Assembly: GCA_900538765.1 (NCBI GenBank)
Contig: UQAB01000002.1
Location: 1 to 64,000, forward strand
Direction of reading: 5' to 3'
Length of the DNA stretch: 64,000 nt
From: an uncultured Azospirillum sp.
Lineage (GTDB): Bacteria > Pseudomonadota > Alphaproteobacteria > RF32 > CAG-239
The notes below the pieces were generated by a model that was not told the origin of the DNA, did not search any database, and saw only the letters and a program-made list of their open reading frames with translations. Shown piece by piece: positions 41,772 to 50,931 of the stretch. Every line of letters begins with the position of its first letter. The first letter of the stretch is position 1. Position numbers and translations under genes: made by a program.

Positions 41772-42502
41772 TGAATATTGTAATTTTAATGGCCGGCGCA
41801 GGAAAGGATTTTGAAGAACAAGGGCACTCCTACCCCAAATATCTGCTTGAAATTCAGAACAAACCCATTATTCAACGGGTTGTCGAATCTCTGAAAAATC
41901 TGGGAGATAATATTATCTGCATTATCCGCAAAGAAGATCAGGAAAAGTTTTTTCTCGGGGACATGATGAAAATCCTGTGTCCGGAGGTAAAAGTCATCAT
42001 GGTAGAAAATGTAACCAAAGGCGCCGTATGCACCGCCCTTTTTGCAATTGAGGAAATTAATAATGACGAAGAACTTCTTGTCATAAACGGCGACCAGTTG
42101 ATTAAAGCCAATATTTACAGTGCTATTGCCGACTTTCGCAACAGAAAGCTTGACGGCGGAATTATAACTTTCAAGTCGGTTCATCCCCGGTGGAGTTTTG
42201 TTGCTCTTGACGCAGACCATCTGGTTACGGAAACCAGCGAAAAACGCCCTATTTCTGACAATGCAACAGCGGGATGTTATTATTACGCCAAAGGCTGTGA
42301 TTTTGTAAAATCCTGTTTTGCCGTCATAGAAAAAGACGCGAATACGCAGGGTATATACTACATCAGTTCAACATACAACGAGCTGATTCTTGAACAGAAA
42401 AAAATCGGCATTTATGAAATTCCGCGCAAAGACTATATTTCTTTCTCAAATTATCAGATGTACGAAAGTTACTTATCCCATCGCAAAGGCGGAGCAGAAT
42501 AA
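41771..42502 (+). CDS. Second nucleotidyltransferase, divergent active site
   Basis: 243 residues, same fold as the enzyme at 39758, with MAGAGKDFEEQGHSYPKYLL replacing the GxGxR motif and LVINGDQLIKAN as metal site. Loss of the Arg suggests altered substrate or reduced activity. It is coupled to the HAD gene and followed directly by the cupin gene. Confidence 0.78.
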   Translation: MNIVILMAGAGKDFEEQGHSYPKYLLEIQNKPIIQRVVESLKNLGDNIICIIRKEDQEKFFLGDMMKILCPEVKVIMVENVTKGAVCTALFAIEEINNDEELLVINGDQLIKANIYSAIADFRNRKLDGGIITFKSVHPRWSFVALDADHLVTETSEKRPISDNATAGCYYYAKGCDFVKSCFAVIEKDANTQGIYYISSTYNELILEQKKIGIYEIPRKDYISFSNYQMYESYLSHRKGGAE

Positions 42503-42829
42503 ATGAAAACAGCTAAACTTGAAGATATGACCAAAGGCTGGTTTATCGGTAATTTCAATCCCAGCCTGCTTAAAACAAACGATGTTGAAGTTGCGGTAAA
42601 AAGTTATAAAAAAGGTGATTATGAAGGACGCCATTATCACAAAATCGCCACAGAGTTCACATGTATTATTTCCGGCCGGGTCAGAATGAACGGAACCGAA
42701 TATGCCTCCGGCGACATTATCGTCATGGAACCCGGCGAAGCGACCGATTTTGAATGTCTGGAAGACGGAACTACAAATGTCGTCATAAAATATCCCGGTG
42801 CCAATAACGATAAATACGAGGTCAAATAA
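42503..42829 (+). CDS. Cupin-domain protein
   Basis: 108 residues, a single cupin barrel: GRHYHKIATEFTCIISGRVRM supplies the metal-binding His/His/Glu motif 1, and GDIIVMEPGEATDFECLEDG motif 2. In sugar pathways such small cupins are often epimerases, isomerases or dioxygenase-like proteins. It sits between the nucleotidyltransferase and the WavE-type gene and overlaps the latter start by 1 bp. Exact reaction unknown. Confidence 0.82.
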   Translation: MKTAKLEDMTKGWFIGNFNPSLLKTNDVEVAVKSYKKGDYEGRHYHKIATEFTCIISGRVRMNGTEYASGDIIVMEPGEATDFECLEDGTTNVVIKYPGANNDKYEVK

Positions 42830-44826
42830 TGATTATCAACGGTATTGATACAAATGACATTTCCGTCGTTGTTCAGGGAGCCATTGACCAGATTAATACT
42901 CCGAAATGTCTGCGCAGCATTCGCAAGCGACTGCCCGGAGCCGAAATTATTTTATCAACCTGGGAAGGAAGCCCGATTGACGGACTGGATTATGACAAGC
43001 TGGTTTTGAATAAAGACCCAGGCAGTTTTCAGATGAGCCCCTGGGAAACAAATAACGTTAAAAGACAGATTGTATCAACTTATCAGGGATTACTGCTCTG
43101 TCGCAATAAATATGCTCTTAAAATCAGAAGCGATATAAAAATAACCAAACCGTTATTTTTAAAGTTTTTTAACAAATTTAACAGCTTTGACGCTAAATGG
43201 CATTTTCTAAAAAAAAGAATCATTATTCCTTCTATGATTTCACGTGATCCCAGATTTTGGGAATCTCCTATGTGTCCCAGCGACTGGTGTTCTTTTGGGC
43301 TGATGGAAGATATGCTCAATATGTGGAATATTGACCTGCCGACAACAGAAGAAGAATGCTGGTTTTTAAACCATTATAAGCCTGATGTCGTCAAATATTT
43401 TTACGGGGCTCTTGAAGCCAGATATAATCCTGAACAATTTATCTGGATTAACTTTATAAAAAAATATGTTTCTTCCTTGCATTGCAATCATATGTTTGAT
43501 GTAAATCCGCAATCCATCACGGAAACTTTAGCTTCTTTTGCAAACAATCTGATTATTCTTTCCGAAAAACAGTTTGGGATAAAGTTTTTAAAACACGGCC
43601 GAAAAGGAAGTGACAAATGGCACATAATTACATATAATGATTTTCTCAGAATCTACAACCAATATTGCAATGCTCATAAATTCATATTTCCGATAAACAT
43701 TCAACGTCTTAGCCTGTTAAAGCATTTTTTTTCAAGTAATTCCAGATTATATAAAAAAGCCGTTGAAAACAAAAAACTGGGGGAATATCTGACTAGCGAA
43801 ACCCGTTATATTTCTTCATTATTATACTGGCTTTGCAAACCATTTATCATGATTTTGAACAGGTATGAAAAACGCCGGCAACCTGAACTATGGTGGAAGC
43901 TTGATGAAACAGTTCAACCAACATTCAGCATAGTTATTCCGGCACACGGACGCCTAAAATTGCTCAAAGAAACATTAAACAGTATCGGTAACTCTGATTG
44001 TAAAGATTTTGAACTTATTATTTCGGATGATTCTTCTAAAATTAAAGAGCGTCTTAAAATAAAGAAATGGCTTTTAGCCTTACATCGAGAAAAAGATATT
44101 AATATTAAATATGTATTTTCCCGTCCGAATTTGGGACAGAGTAAAAATACCAATCAGGGCTTAAATCATATCCGGGGAAAATGGGTCAGGATTTTACATT
44201 CTGATGATATTATATCTCCTTTTTTGCTGTCAGATGAAAAACGGATTATTGATAAGTATCCAAATACTATTGCAATTTTTCATAATGTTATCCCTTTCCG
44301 TAACTTTTCTGAGTTGGAACTTCCCCGCAAAAACGGATTTCTTGCAGTTCATAATGCAGATTTTATTATACAGAACAGTCTGCATTCTTTTTGCGCTCTT
44401 CCCTCTAGCTTATTGTTTAAAGCGGAAATAATCAAAGACACAGGAAAATTTGATCCTGATTTTATCCGTGCCTGTGACTGGGATTTTTGGGCCAGAATCG
44501 TTTTGCATGCAAAAAGAACAAATACATGTGTCGCACATGTTGACGACTCAACCATTTTTTACAGAGATCATCTGCAAAATAATTCAAATAAGATAAAAAC
44601 AAAACTGTCAAATTATGATGAATATAAAAGAATAGAAAACAAAGTATCCGTATTTTTAAAAGATTATGATTTTTCCGAAGATTATATCCGGAATTATAAA
44701 AACAATGCTCTGCTTTACAGAAAAAGGCGCTTAATATCTGACTATTCGGCTCTTCCAACCATTCATAAAATAATTCAATTCAAAAATTTTTATAAAAAAC
44801 TGCGAGATTTTCAGGAGGTAATATGA
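42829..44826 (+). CDS. WavE-like domain fused to GT2 glycosyltransferase
   Basis: 665 residues. Residues ~1-200 match the WavE lipopolysaccharide-synthesis type (DISVVVQGAIDQINTPKCLR, then PIDGLDYDKLVLNKDPG). A GT2 domain starts at ~365 (FSIVIPAHGRLKLLKETL) with the acidic motif RILHSDDIISP. Such fusions transfer two different residues. A 114-bp stretch (42916-43029) is shared almost unchanged with the paralogue at 45885. The overlap with the next gene is 4 bp. Confidence 0.85.
   Translation: MIINGIDTNDISVVVQGAIDQINTPKCLRSIRKRLPGAEIILSTWEGSPIDGLDYDKLVLNKDPGSFQMSPWETNNVKRQIVSTYQGLLLCRNKYALKIRSDIKITKPLFLKFFNKFNSFDAKWHFLKKRIIIPSMISRDPRFWESPMCPSDWCSFGLMEDMLNMWNIDLPTTEEECWFLNHYKPDVVKYFYGALEARYNPEQFIWINFIKKYVSSLHCNHMFDVNPQSITETLASFANNLIILSEKQFGIKFLKHGRKGSDKWHIITYNDFLRIYNQYCNAHKFIFPINIQRLSLLKHFFSSNSRLYKKAVENKKLGEYLTSETRYISSLLYWLCKPFIMILNRYEKRRQPELWWKLDETVQPTFSIVIPAHGRLKLLKETLNSIGNSDCKDFELIISDDSSKIKERLKIKKWLLALHREKDINIKYVFSRPNLGQSKNTNQGLNHIRGKWVRILHSDDIISPFLLSDEKRIIDKYPNTIAIFHNVIPFRNFSELELPRKNGFLAVHNADFIIQNSLHSFCALPSSLLFKAEIIKDTGKFDPDFIRACDWDFWARIVLHAKRTNTCVAHVDDSTIFYRDHLQNNSNKIKTKLSNYDEYKRIENKVSVFLKDYDFSEDYIRNYKNNALLYRKRRLISDYSALPTIHKIIQFKNFYKKLRDFQEVI
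42916..43029 (+). repeat. Near-identical 114-bp stretch shared with 45972-46085
   Basis: Only two mismatches (both silent-looking third-base changes near the end) over 114 bp, whereas sequences on both sides diverge strongly. This suggests recent gene conversion or recombination between the two WavE-type genes. Confidence 0.85.
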
Positions 44827-45881
44827 GCAAATTGCCAAATCCAATTAAAATGTCAGTTGTTGTTCCGACGCATGGCAGGACAGATTTATTCAAGTTAACA
44901 TTAAATTGTCTTGAACAACAAACGTCCAAACAATTTGAAATTATTGTTACAGACGACTCTCCTTCGGAAAAAGACAGAAAAATTATAAAAAAAGCGATAT
45001 CTGTATTTTCAAGAAAAGACATTGCAATCAGGTATGTTTTTTCAGAACCTAACATTTTACAAGCTCCAAATACTAATCAAGGTATCCGTTTTGCCCGCGG
45101 CGGGTATATCAGAATTCTTCATTCTGACGATTTAATTGCTCCGACATGTATTGAGAAAGAAATAAAGATATTTGATGAAAACAAAGATTTGGACTTTTTT
45201 TACCACCACGCCATTACATTCACTGAAAATATTGATTTCATCAATAAAGAAATTCCGTTAAAAAGAATTGATATAAAACAATGCTGGCTTAGCAGAAGTA
45301 TTTTTTTAGGAACTGTCCTTCCTACTTGCCTGTGTTTTCGAAAATCTTTATATAAAAGAATTGGCGGCATGAATGAAAAATATAAATTCTTATGCGACTG
45401 GCAGTTATTTTTTGATTTTCTTCTTGATTCATATAAAAATAAAAAGATGACCGGATATATTGACCGTGGGTATGTCGGCTGGCGCATTCATTCTAATTCC
45501 GTTTCAAACAAACTGTTTTTTCTTCATTTTTTTGAACATGAAGATTTCATAAAAAATATTACAAAAACTTATAAAAGCTGGAAAATATTACCGAAAAAAA
45601 GCCTGTTAAACAATATTTATGAAGCAACATTATACCGTTACTCCAGGCTTAACCAAGATATTAAGCGGCAACAGTTCGGATTAAACAGTATTAAAAATTT
45701 ACTGACATATCTTTATATCTGTTTTTCCCGTAAATACATGATTGTACACTTAATATTGACGCTTTTATTTCTACCGATAAATCTTATCAAAATGCTTTGC
45801 TGCATATTAAAAAAGCTGTTTTTCCATACCTCTGAAGTACAGCAAAAATGTGAACTGAAGATGATTAGATTATGGAAATAA
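44823..45881 (+). CDS. GT2 family glycosyltransferase
   Basis: 352 residues with a GT-A fold: KMSVVVPTHGRTDLFKLTL, DDSPSEKDRKI, LQAPNTNQGIRFA and the DxD-like RILHSDDLIAPT. A hydrophobic segment (MIVHLILTLLFLPINLIKML) near the C-terminus may anchor it to the inner membrane. It has no WavE part, unlike both neighbours, and its GT2 domain is close to that of the gene at 45885. Confidence 0.87.
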   Translation: MSKLPNPIKMSVVVPTHGRTDLFKLTLNCLEQQTSKQFEIIVTDDSPSEKDRKIIKKAISVFSRKDIAIRYVFSEPNILQAPNTNQGIRFARGGYIRILHSDDLIAPTCIEKEIKIFDENKDLDFFYHHAITFTENIDFINKEIPLKRIDIKQCWLSRSIFLGTVLPTCLCFRKSLYKRIGGMNEKYKFLCDWQLFFDFLLDSYKNKKMTGYIDRGYVGWRIHSNSVSNKLFFLHFFEHEDFIKNITKTYKSWKILPKKSLLNNIYEATLYRYSRLNQDIKRQQFGLNSIKNLLTYLYICFSRKYMIVHLILTLLFLPINLIKMLCCILKKLFFHTSEVQQKCELKMIRLWK

Positions 45882-45884
45882 TCA

Positions 45885-47861
45885 ATGAAAATCAACGATA
45901 TTGATACAAAAGAAATTTCAGTTATTGTTCAGGGGGCAATTGATAAAATCAATACGCCAAAATGCCTGAAAAGCATTCGCAAGCGACTGCCCGGAGCCGA
46001 AATTATTTTATCAACCTGGGAAGGAAGCCCGATTGACGGACTGGATTATGATAAACTGGTTTTGAATAAAGACCCAGGCAGTTTTTTTATGAACAATACC
46101 CATTCCGCTTATAATAATGTTAACAGGCAGATTGTTTCAACATATGCCGGACTAAAAAAATCCGACAGAAAGTTCGCGATTAAAATCCGCAGCGACATGG
46201 AACTTACCGGACACGGCTTTTTGGAATATTTTGACCGCTATCCCTGCCGGAACAAACAATATGCCATTTTCAACAAACGTATTATTATTAACAACAAATA
46301 CTGTGTTAACCCTGAGCTTCTCGGTATGCCTTTCCATATCAGCGACTGGTTTATGTTCGGTCTTAGAGAAGACGTTCTTAAGCTATGGGATATTCCCCTG
46401 CAAAATGAAAAAACCGCCCGATATTTTGAATCTCGAAAAGCACCGGCAGACGGTATTCAATTAGATGTTCTATACCGTTGGGCTCCCGAGCAATATATCT
46501 GGAAAAGCTGTATAGAAAAAAACGGGCACACTCTTTCTTTCAACTATTATGGCGATGTTCATAACAATAATATTCAATTATCCATTCTGTATTTAATCAA
46601 TAATTTTACGGTGATTGATTATGAAAGAAGCAGTCTGACCTTCTTAAAATATAATGCAGAAACCCATGATTTCAGCAAACAGGAAACACATAATAACTGG
46701 CTTTTAAATTATAAAAAATACTGTGATGCCGAATATGTGCTTTCCAAGCCTCACACAACGCCAAAAATGTCAGTTATTGTTCCGACGCATGGCAGAATTG
46801 ATTATTTCAAAGAAACCATGACCTGCCTTCTTAATCAAAACAGCGATGAATTTGAAGTTATTATTACGGACGATTCTGCCAAAGAAGAGGAACGAAAAGA
46901 AATTGAAGCCATTGTCAAAAGATATCAGGAAATCGGTTGTAACTTTAGATACGTATTCAGCAAGCCCAATCTGCTGCAGGCTCCCAATACCAATCAGGGA
47001 CTGTCCCTTGCCAAAGGAAAATATATCCGGATACTACATTCTGATGATTTGATTTCGCACAACTGCATTGCCAAAGAAATAAAAACATTTGAGGAAAATC
47101 CCGAAATTGATTTTTTTTATCACCATATTATCGCTTTTTGGTTTAAAGATCACCTATTGGCTGATTATTATCAAAACAAACCGGTCAAAAATTCCGAACT
47201 TATCTTCAGAAATCAGAATATTCAACCGGAAATTATTGACCCTTATCTTTGCTGGATACAGAATATTTTTACGGCAACTGCCGTTCCCAGTTCAATAGTC
47301 TTTAAAAAAGAACTTATTCAGCGTGCCGGTATGATGAAAGAAGACTACAAATTCCTTTGTGATTGGGACTTGTTTTACAGATTTATCCTTGACGCCATTC
47401 TTCACAATAAAAAAACAGCATTTATAGACAAAGGATATGTCGGTTGGAGATTTGGCGGAGAATCAGTCAGCAAAAATTTGTTTCTAAATCACTTTTATGA
47501 ACACGAAGACTTTATCAAACGCATAACCGGAGAGCTTAATTCTTTAAAGCTTCTGGATAAAAAAACTCTACGCAAATGCGTTTTTCAAGCTTTGAAATAC
47601 AGAATGCAAAAATTGCATTCCGATTTTATTAAAAAGACAAACCTGAAACAAAAAATATCTTTGCTTCCGGTAATGCTCAAACTTTACTGCAGCCGCCTGC
47701 CTTTATTTTTAGATATGGTTTTATCAATAATATTCATTCCGTTCAAAATCATCAGTTTTGTCGTTGAAAAGATATTTATTCCGCTTTTTGTTTCTCCACA
47801 AGCCACAAAGGAAAAGATATATAATAAGCTTCTTAAACATATAGCAAAAAAACAGATTTAA
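45885..47861 (+). CDS. WavE-like domain fused to GT2 glycosyltransferase (paralogue)
   Basis: 658 residues. N-terminal WavE-type domain (EISVIVQGAIDKINTPKCLK, then the segment shared with the gene at 42829), GT2 domain from ~295 (KMSVIVPTHGRIDYFKETM; LQAPNTNQGLSLA; RILHSDDLISHN) and hydrophobic C-terminal stretches. Last gene of the operon, 3 bp after the previous stop. Evidence of recent gene conversion with 42829 is given as a repeat feature. Confidence 0.85.
   Translation: MKINDIDTKEISVIVQGAIDKINTPKCLKSIRKRLPGAEIILSTWEGSPIDGLDYDKLVLNKDPGSFFMNNTHSAYNNVNRQIVSTYAGLKKSDRKFAIKIRSDMELTGHGFLEYFDRYPCRNKQYAIFNKRIIINNKYCVNPELLGMPFHISDWFMFGLREDVLKLWDIPLQNEKTARYFESRKAPADGIQLDVLYRWAPEQYIWKSCIEKNGHTLSFNYYGDVHNNNIQLSILYLINNFTVIDYERSSLTFLKYNAETHDFSKQETHNNWLLNYKKYCDAEYVLSKPHTTPKMSVIVPTHGRIDYFKETMTCLLNQNSDEFEVIITDDSAKEEERKEIEAIVKRYQEIGCNFRYVFSKPNLLQAPNTNQGLSLAKGKYIRILHSDDLISHNCIAKEIKTFEENPEIDFFYHHIIAFWFKDHLLADYYQNKPVKNSELIFRNQNIQPEIIDPYLCWIQNIFTATAVPSSIVFKKELIQRAGMMKEDYKFLCDWDLFYRFILDAILHNKKTAFIDKGYVGWRFGGESVSKNLFLNHFYEHEDFIKRITGELNSLKLLDKKTLRKCVFQALKYRMQKLHSDFIKKTNLKQKISLLPVMLKLYCSRLPLFLDMVLSIIFIPFKIISFVVEKIFIPLFVSPQATKEKIYNKLLKHIAKKQI
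45972..46085 (+). repeat. Second copy of the 114-bp shared stretch
   Basis: Partner of 42916-43029, in the same orientation about 3.06 kb downstream. Recombination between the two would delete or duplicate the GT2 gene between them. Confidence 0.85.
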
Positions 47862-47869
47862 AAATGCAA

Positions 47870-47908
47870 AAAAAATCCTCCCGTTTTGAAAAAAGCGGGA
47901 GGAAAAAA
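47870..47908. terminator. Bidirectional terminator
   Basis: cctcccg / cgggagg with a 12-nt loop, flanked by A- and T-runs, between the convergent glycan operon and the TPR gene. Confidence 0.85.
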
Positions 47909-47920
47909 ATGCGACGGGAA

Positions 47921-48886
47921 CTATCCCAAAACATCGGCCAAGGGATCAGCCGGGGCTTCCGCGCCTGTCGGCGGGGTTAATGTGCCGATGGCCTTTTTGC
48001 GTTTCAACTTATTGACAAACTTGATGGAACGCTGGGCATCCCATTTTTTCTTGCCCTCTTCACGCTGGAAAATCTGCTTGTAGACCTCAATCGCCTGGTC
48101 AAATTCAGACAACTTGGTCAGGCAGCTGGCCAAACCGTCATACAGCTTATGATGATAACGATTGTTGATAACCATCTGAGCTTTTTTATAACACTTCAGC
48201 GCATCTCCAAACTTGCCGATTTTCTGGTAAACGAAACCGATGCTTATCCATGCCTGGATTTCACGGTTATTGATATTCAAAATCTTGGTGAAACATTTCA
48301 AGGCGGAATTGTTGTCGCCCATCAGCTGATAGGTCACACCAACGCCGTTCCATGCTTTAATATTGGTTTTATCGGAAGAAAGAACTTTTTTGAAGAAAGA
48401 GATGGCTCTTTCATACTGCTTTAATTTTTGCAGCGTAACCGCAATGCTGAGAAGAGTCTGGGTATGCTTGGAATCAATTTTCATCGCCTGTTCCAAAACG
48501 TCAAGCGCTTCCTTGTACGAGAACATATGCTGCAAAGCAATCGCCTTGCCGTTCAATGCTTCCAGAGATGTCGGGTCAGCGGCAACTGCCTGATCAAAAC
48601 AGGCTATGGCATCTTTGTATAATCCGCGCATACTTAAGGTAACGCCTTTGTTGTTCAACACTTCAACAGACTGCGGGTTAATTTCCAATGCTTTATCAAA
48701 GCACTCAACAGCTTCCGTGTATTTGCTCATTTTCTGATATGCAAAACCTTTACTGTTCAGCGCTTTCCATGAACCTGGCTGTTCTTTCAGCGACTCGTCA
48801 AACTGCTGTATAGCTTCCTGAAACAAACCCTGGTCCAGTAATTCCTGACCTCTTTTATATGAACTATTATCGTTAGATTTTACCAT
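47921..48886 (-). CDS. Tetratricopeptide-repeat protein
   Basis: 321 residues made of about seven 34-residue TPR motifs from residue ~8 (GQELLDQGLFQEAIQQFDE, KYTEAVECFDKALEINP, LYKDAIACFDQAVAADP and so on). The tail is Lys-rich. Probably a scaffold for protein interactions. It is the last gene of an operon with DUF58, MoxR and another TPR protein, 90 bp after DUF58. Confidence 0.88.
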   Translation of the reverse strand: MVKSNDNSSYKRGQELLDQGLFQEAIQQFDESLKEQPGSWKALNSKGFAYQKMSKYTEAVECFDKALEINPQSVEVLNNKGVTLSMRGLYKDAIACFDQAVAADPTSLEALNGKAIALQHMFSYKEALDVLEQAMKIDSKHTQTLLSIAVTLQKLKQYERAISFFKKVLSSDKTNIKAWNGVGVTYQLMGDNNSALKCFTKILNINNREIQAWISIGFVYQKIGKFGDALKCYKKAQMVINNRYHHKLYDGLASCLTKLSEFDQAIEVYKQIFQREEGKKKWDAQRSIKFVNKLKRKKAIGTLTPPTGAEAPADPLADVLG

Positions 48887-48976
48887 TTTTCTCTTCCCAA
48901 ATTATAGTTACAGAATAATTCACTAGAGAAGTTAACACTGCTTTGGTATTTTGTCAAGATTTTACCAGTAAAAAGA

Positions 48977-49930
48977 TTAGAATATTTTCAACTGCCCGTA
49001 TAATTCCAAATCAGTTCGCACTTCAAGATATCTGGCACGGAAAGAACGGCAAAACTCTTTTATTTTCAGTCTTTTAGCTGCGAAATAGTCATTATAAGCC
49101 CGAACAAAAGCCGTGTCAGCCGTGTTGAAAACAAGCCTTTTTCCGCCCGGGGAAACTGCCATATATTCGCCGGGACGAGGCGCATTTTCTTCCAGAACAT
49201 CAAAAATATTGAGGCAATAGACTCGGTTTTTGCGACAGAGGGCGGACAAACTCTTTTTCAGCATATCGTCAAATTGATTAAAATCGCTGACAACAAAGAC
49301 AGTCGCACGGTTTTTAAGGCGGTTGTTCAACAATTTTACCGCTTTGGAGAGGTCGCCGCCAGCATTTTTCTGCGGCTCAAGAATTCGCTGAGTGGTTTCC
49401 GCCACTTTTTTCAACATTGCCGTCAGGGCGGCCCGGTTGTTACCGGGTTTGTAAAAATCGTTTTTTGCGCCGTCAAAAACGGCCAATCCGAAACGGTCGC
49501 GGTTTTCCATGCTGAGCCAGCCGAGCAGCGCCGATATTTTGGCGGCAGACACGGATTTTAACTCCTTTCTGGTTCCAAAGACCATTTGCGGCGACAAGTC
49601 AAGCAGGACATAAATTTCACGATCTTTTTCCTCGGCATAGAGGCGCGTATAGGGCGTCTGCCGGCGGGCGGTCACGCGCCAGTCAATGTCGCGGACATCA
49701 TCCCCGAAATTATAGGCGCGGATTTCTTCCAGTTCAATTCCCCTGCCCTTGAATGCCGACTTTACATCTCCGGCCTGATTGGACGCAGCCAGTTTCTGAT
49801 GAAAATTTTTAAGATAAGCGACATATTGCTTTTGTTCAATCAGTTCCTCAACCGTCGCAAAAAGCCCGCCCCCGGTTTTAACAACCGGAGAATTGGCAAA
49901 CAGCCTGTTTTTGAAAAAACGCAGTTTCAT
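48977..49930 (-). CDS. DUF58-domain protein
   Basis: 317 residues with the DUF58 core: KGRGIELEEIRAYNFGDDVR followed by DIDWRVTAR, then a VWA-like region beginning REIYVLLDLSPQM. DUF58 proteins are encoded with MoxR ATPases in bacteria and may be chaperone substrates or envelope-stress factors. It starts 21 bp downstream of MoxR. Confidence 0.9.
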   Translation of the reverse strand: MKLRFFKNRLFANSPVVKTGGGLFATVEELIEQKQYVAYLKNFHQKLAASNQAGDVKSAFKGRGIELEEIRAYNFGDDVRDIDWRVTARRQTPYTRLYAEEKDREIYVLLDLSPQMVFGTRKELKSVSAAKISALLGWLSMENRDRFGLAVFDGAKNDFYKPGNNRAALTAMLKKVAETTQRILEPQKNAGGDLSKAVKLLNNRLKNRATVFVVSDFNQFDDMLKKSLSALCRKNRVYCLNIFDVLEENAPRPGEYMAVSPGGKRLVFNTADTAFVRAYNDYFAAKRLKIKEFCRSFRARYLEVRTDLELYGQLKIF

Positions 49931-49951
49931 CCCCTGCCCTCCGCAAAAATG

Positions 49952-50914
49952 TTATGGCAGCGGCACCAGACGCAGCAGGCTGCCGATGACGTTGTCCGCG
50001 GTTATCCCTTCGGCCTGCGCCTCAAAAGACAGGATAATACGATGGCGGAGAATATCATAGACCACGGCCTGAATATCTTCCGGCGTCACAAAGTCACGCC
50101 CTTCCAGCCAGGCGTTAATCCGGGAAGCGCGGTCAAGTGCTATTGTGGCGCGCGGGCTGGCGCCGTACAATACCTGTCCGGCCAGTTTCCGGTCATATTT
50201 TTCGGGCGTACGGGTGGCGACAACCAGCTGCACCAGATACTCCTCAACGGCCTTGCTGGTGTGGATGTCCAAGACCTCGCGGCGGGCGGCCAGAATATCG
50301 CCAACAGAGAGTTTAACCGGCGTATTCGTATTCTCTTTCCTGACTTCGCCACGTACCAGCTGCAATATTTTATGTTCTGCGGCGGCATCGGGCTGGCCGA
50401 TTTTGATATACATCAGAAAACGGTCGAGCTGGGCTTCAGGCAGATTATAAGTTCCTTCCTGTTCAATCGGGTTTTGGGTTGCCATAACCATAAACAAATC
50501 AGGCAGGACATAACGCTTTCCGCCGATACTGACCTGGCGTTCGGCCATAGCCTCAAGCAATGCTGACTGAACTTTCGCCGGAGCGCGGTTTATTTCGTCA
50601 GCCAAAACCAGATTGGCAAAAACGGGACCGGGGCGGAATTCAAATTCACCTTTGGAAGCCAGATAAATTTCACTGCCGGTAATATCCGAGGGCAGCAAGT
50701 CCGGCGTGAACTGAATGCGGTTATATTTGGCGGCAATAGACTGCGCCAGCGTTTTAATCGCTTTGGTTTTTGCCAGTCCCGGCGCCCCCTCGACCAAGGC
50801 ATGACCGTCGGCCAGCAAGGTAATAAGCAGCTTTTTGACCAGTTCCTCCTGCCCGATAATCCGGGTTTCCATATAGTTTTTCAAAGAGAGGATTTTGTTT
50901 CTGATTTCGCTCAT
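49952..50914 (-). CDS. moxR: MoxR-family AAA+ ATPase
   Basis: 320 residues. Walker A GAPGLAKT at about 40, Walker B LVLADEINRAPAKVQSALLE, sensor-1 MATQNPIEQEGTYNLPEAQL with the R-finger region LDRFLMYIKI, and a C-terminal lid. MoxR ATPases act with DUF58 and VWA proteins as chaperones. This is a different MoxR group from the DGR-linked ATPase at 33978. Middle gene of the operon. Confidence 0.93.
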   Translation of the reverse strand: MSEIRNKILSLKNYMETRIIGQEELVKKLLITLLADGHALVEGAPGLAKTKAIKTLAQSIAAKYNRIQFTPDLLPSDITGSEIYLASKGEFEFRPGPVFANLVLADEINRAPAKVQSALLEAMAERQVSIGGKRYVLPDLFMVMATQNPIEQEGTYNLPEAQLDRFLMYIKIGQPDAAAEHKILQLVRGEVRKENTNTPVKLSVGDILAARREVLDIHTSKAVEEYLVQLVVATRTPEKYDRKLAGQVLYGASPRATIALDRASRINAWLEGRDFVTPEDIQAVVYDILRHRIILSFEAQAEGITADNVIGSLLRLVPLP

Positions 50915-50931
50915 TGTCTTTTTTATCTCCC

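Noticed and set aside
49586..50566. 326-codon plus-strand frame across the DUF58/MoxR boundary
   Set aside because: Lies opposite two genes with clear domains; no start signal.
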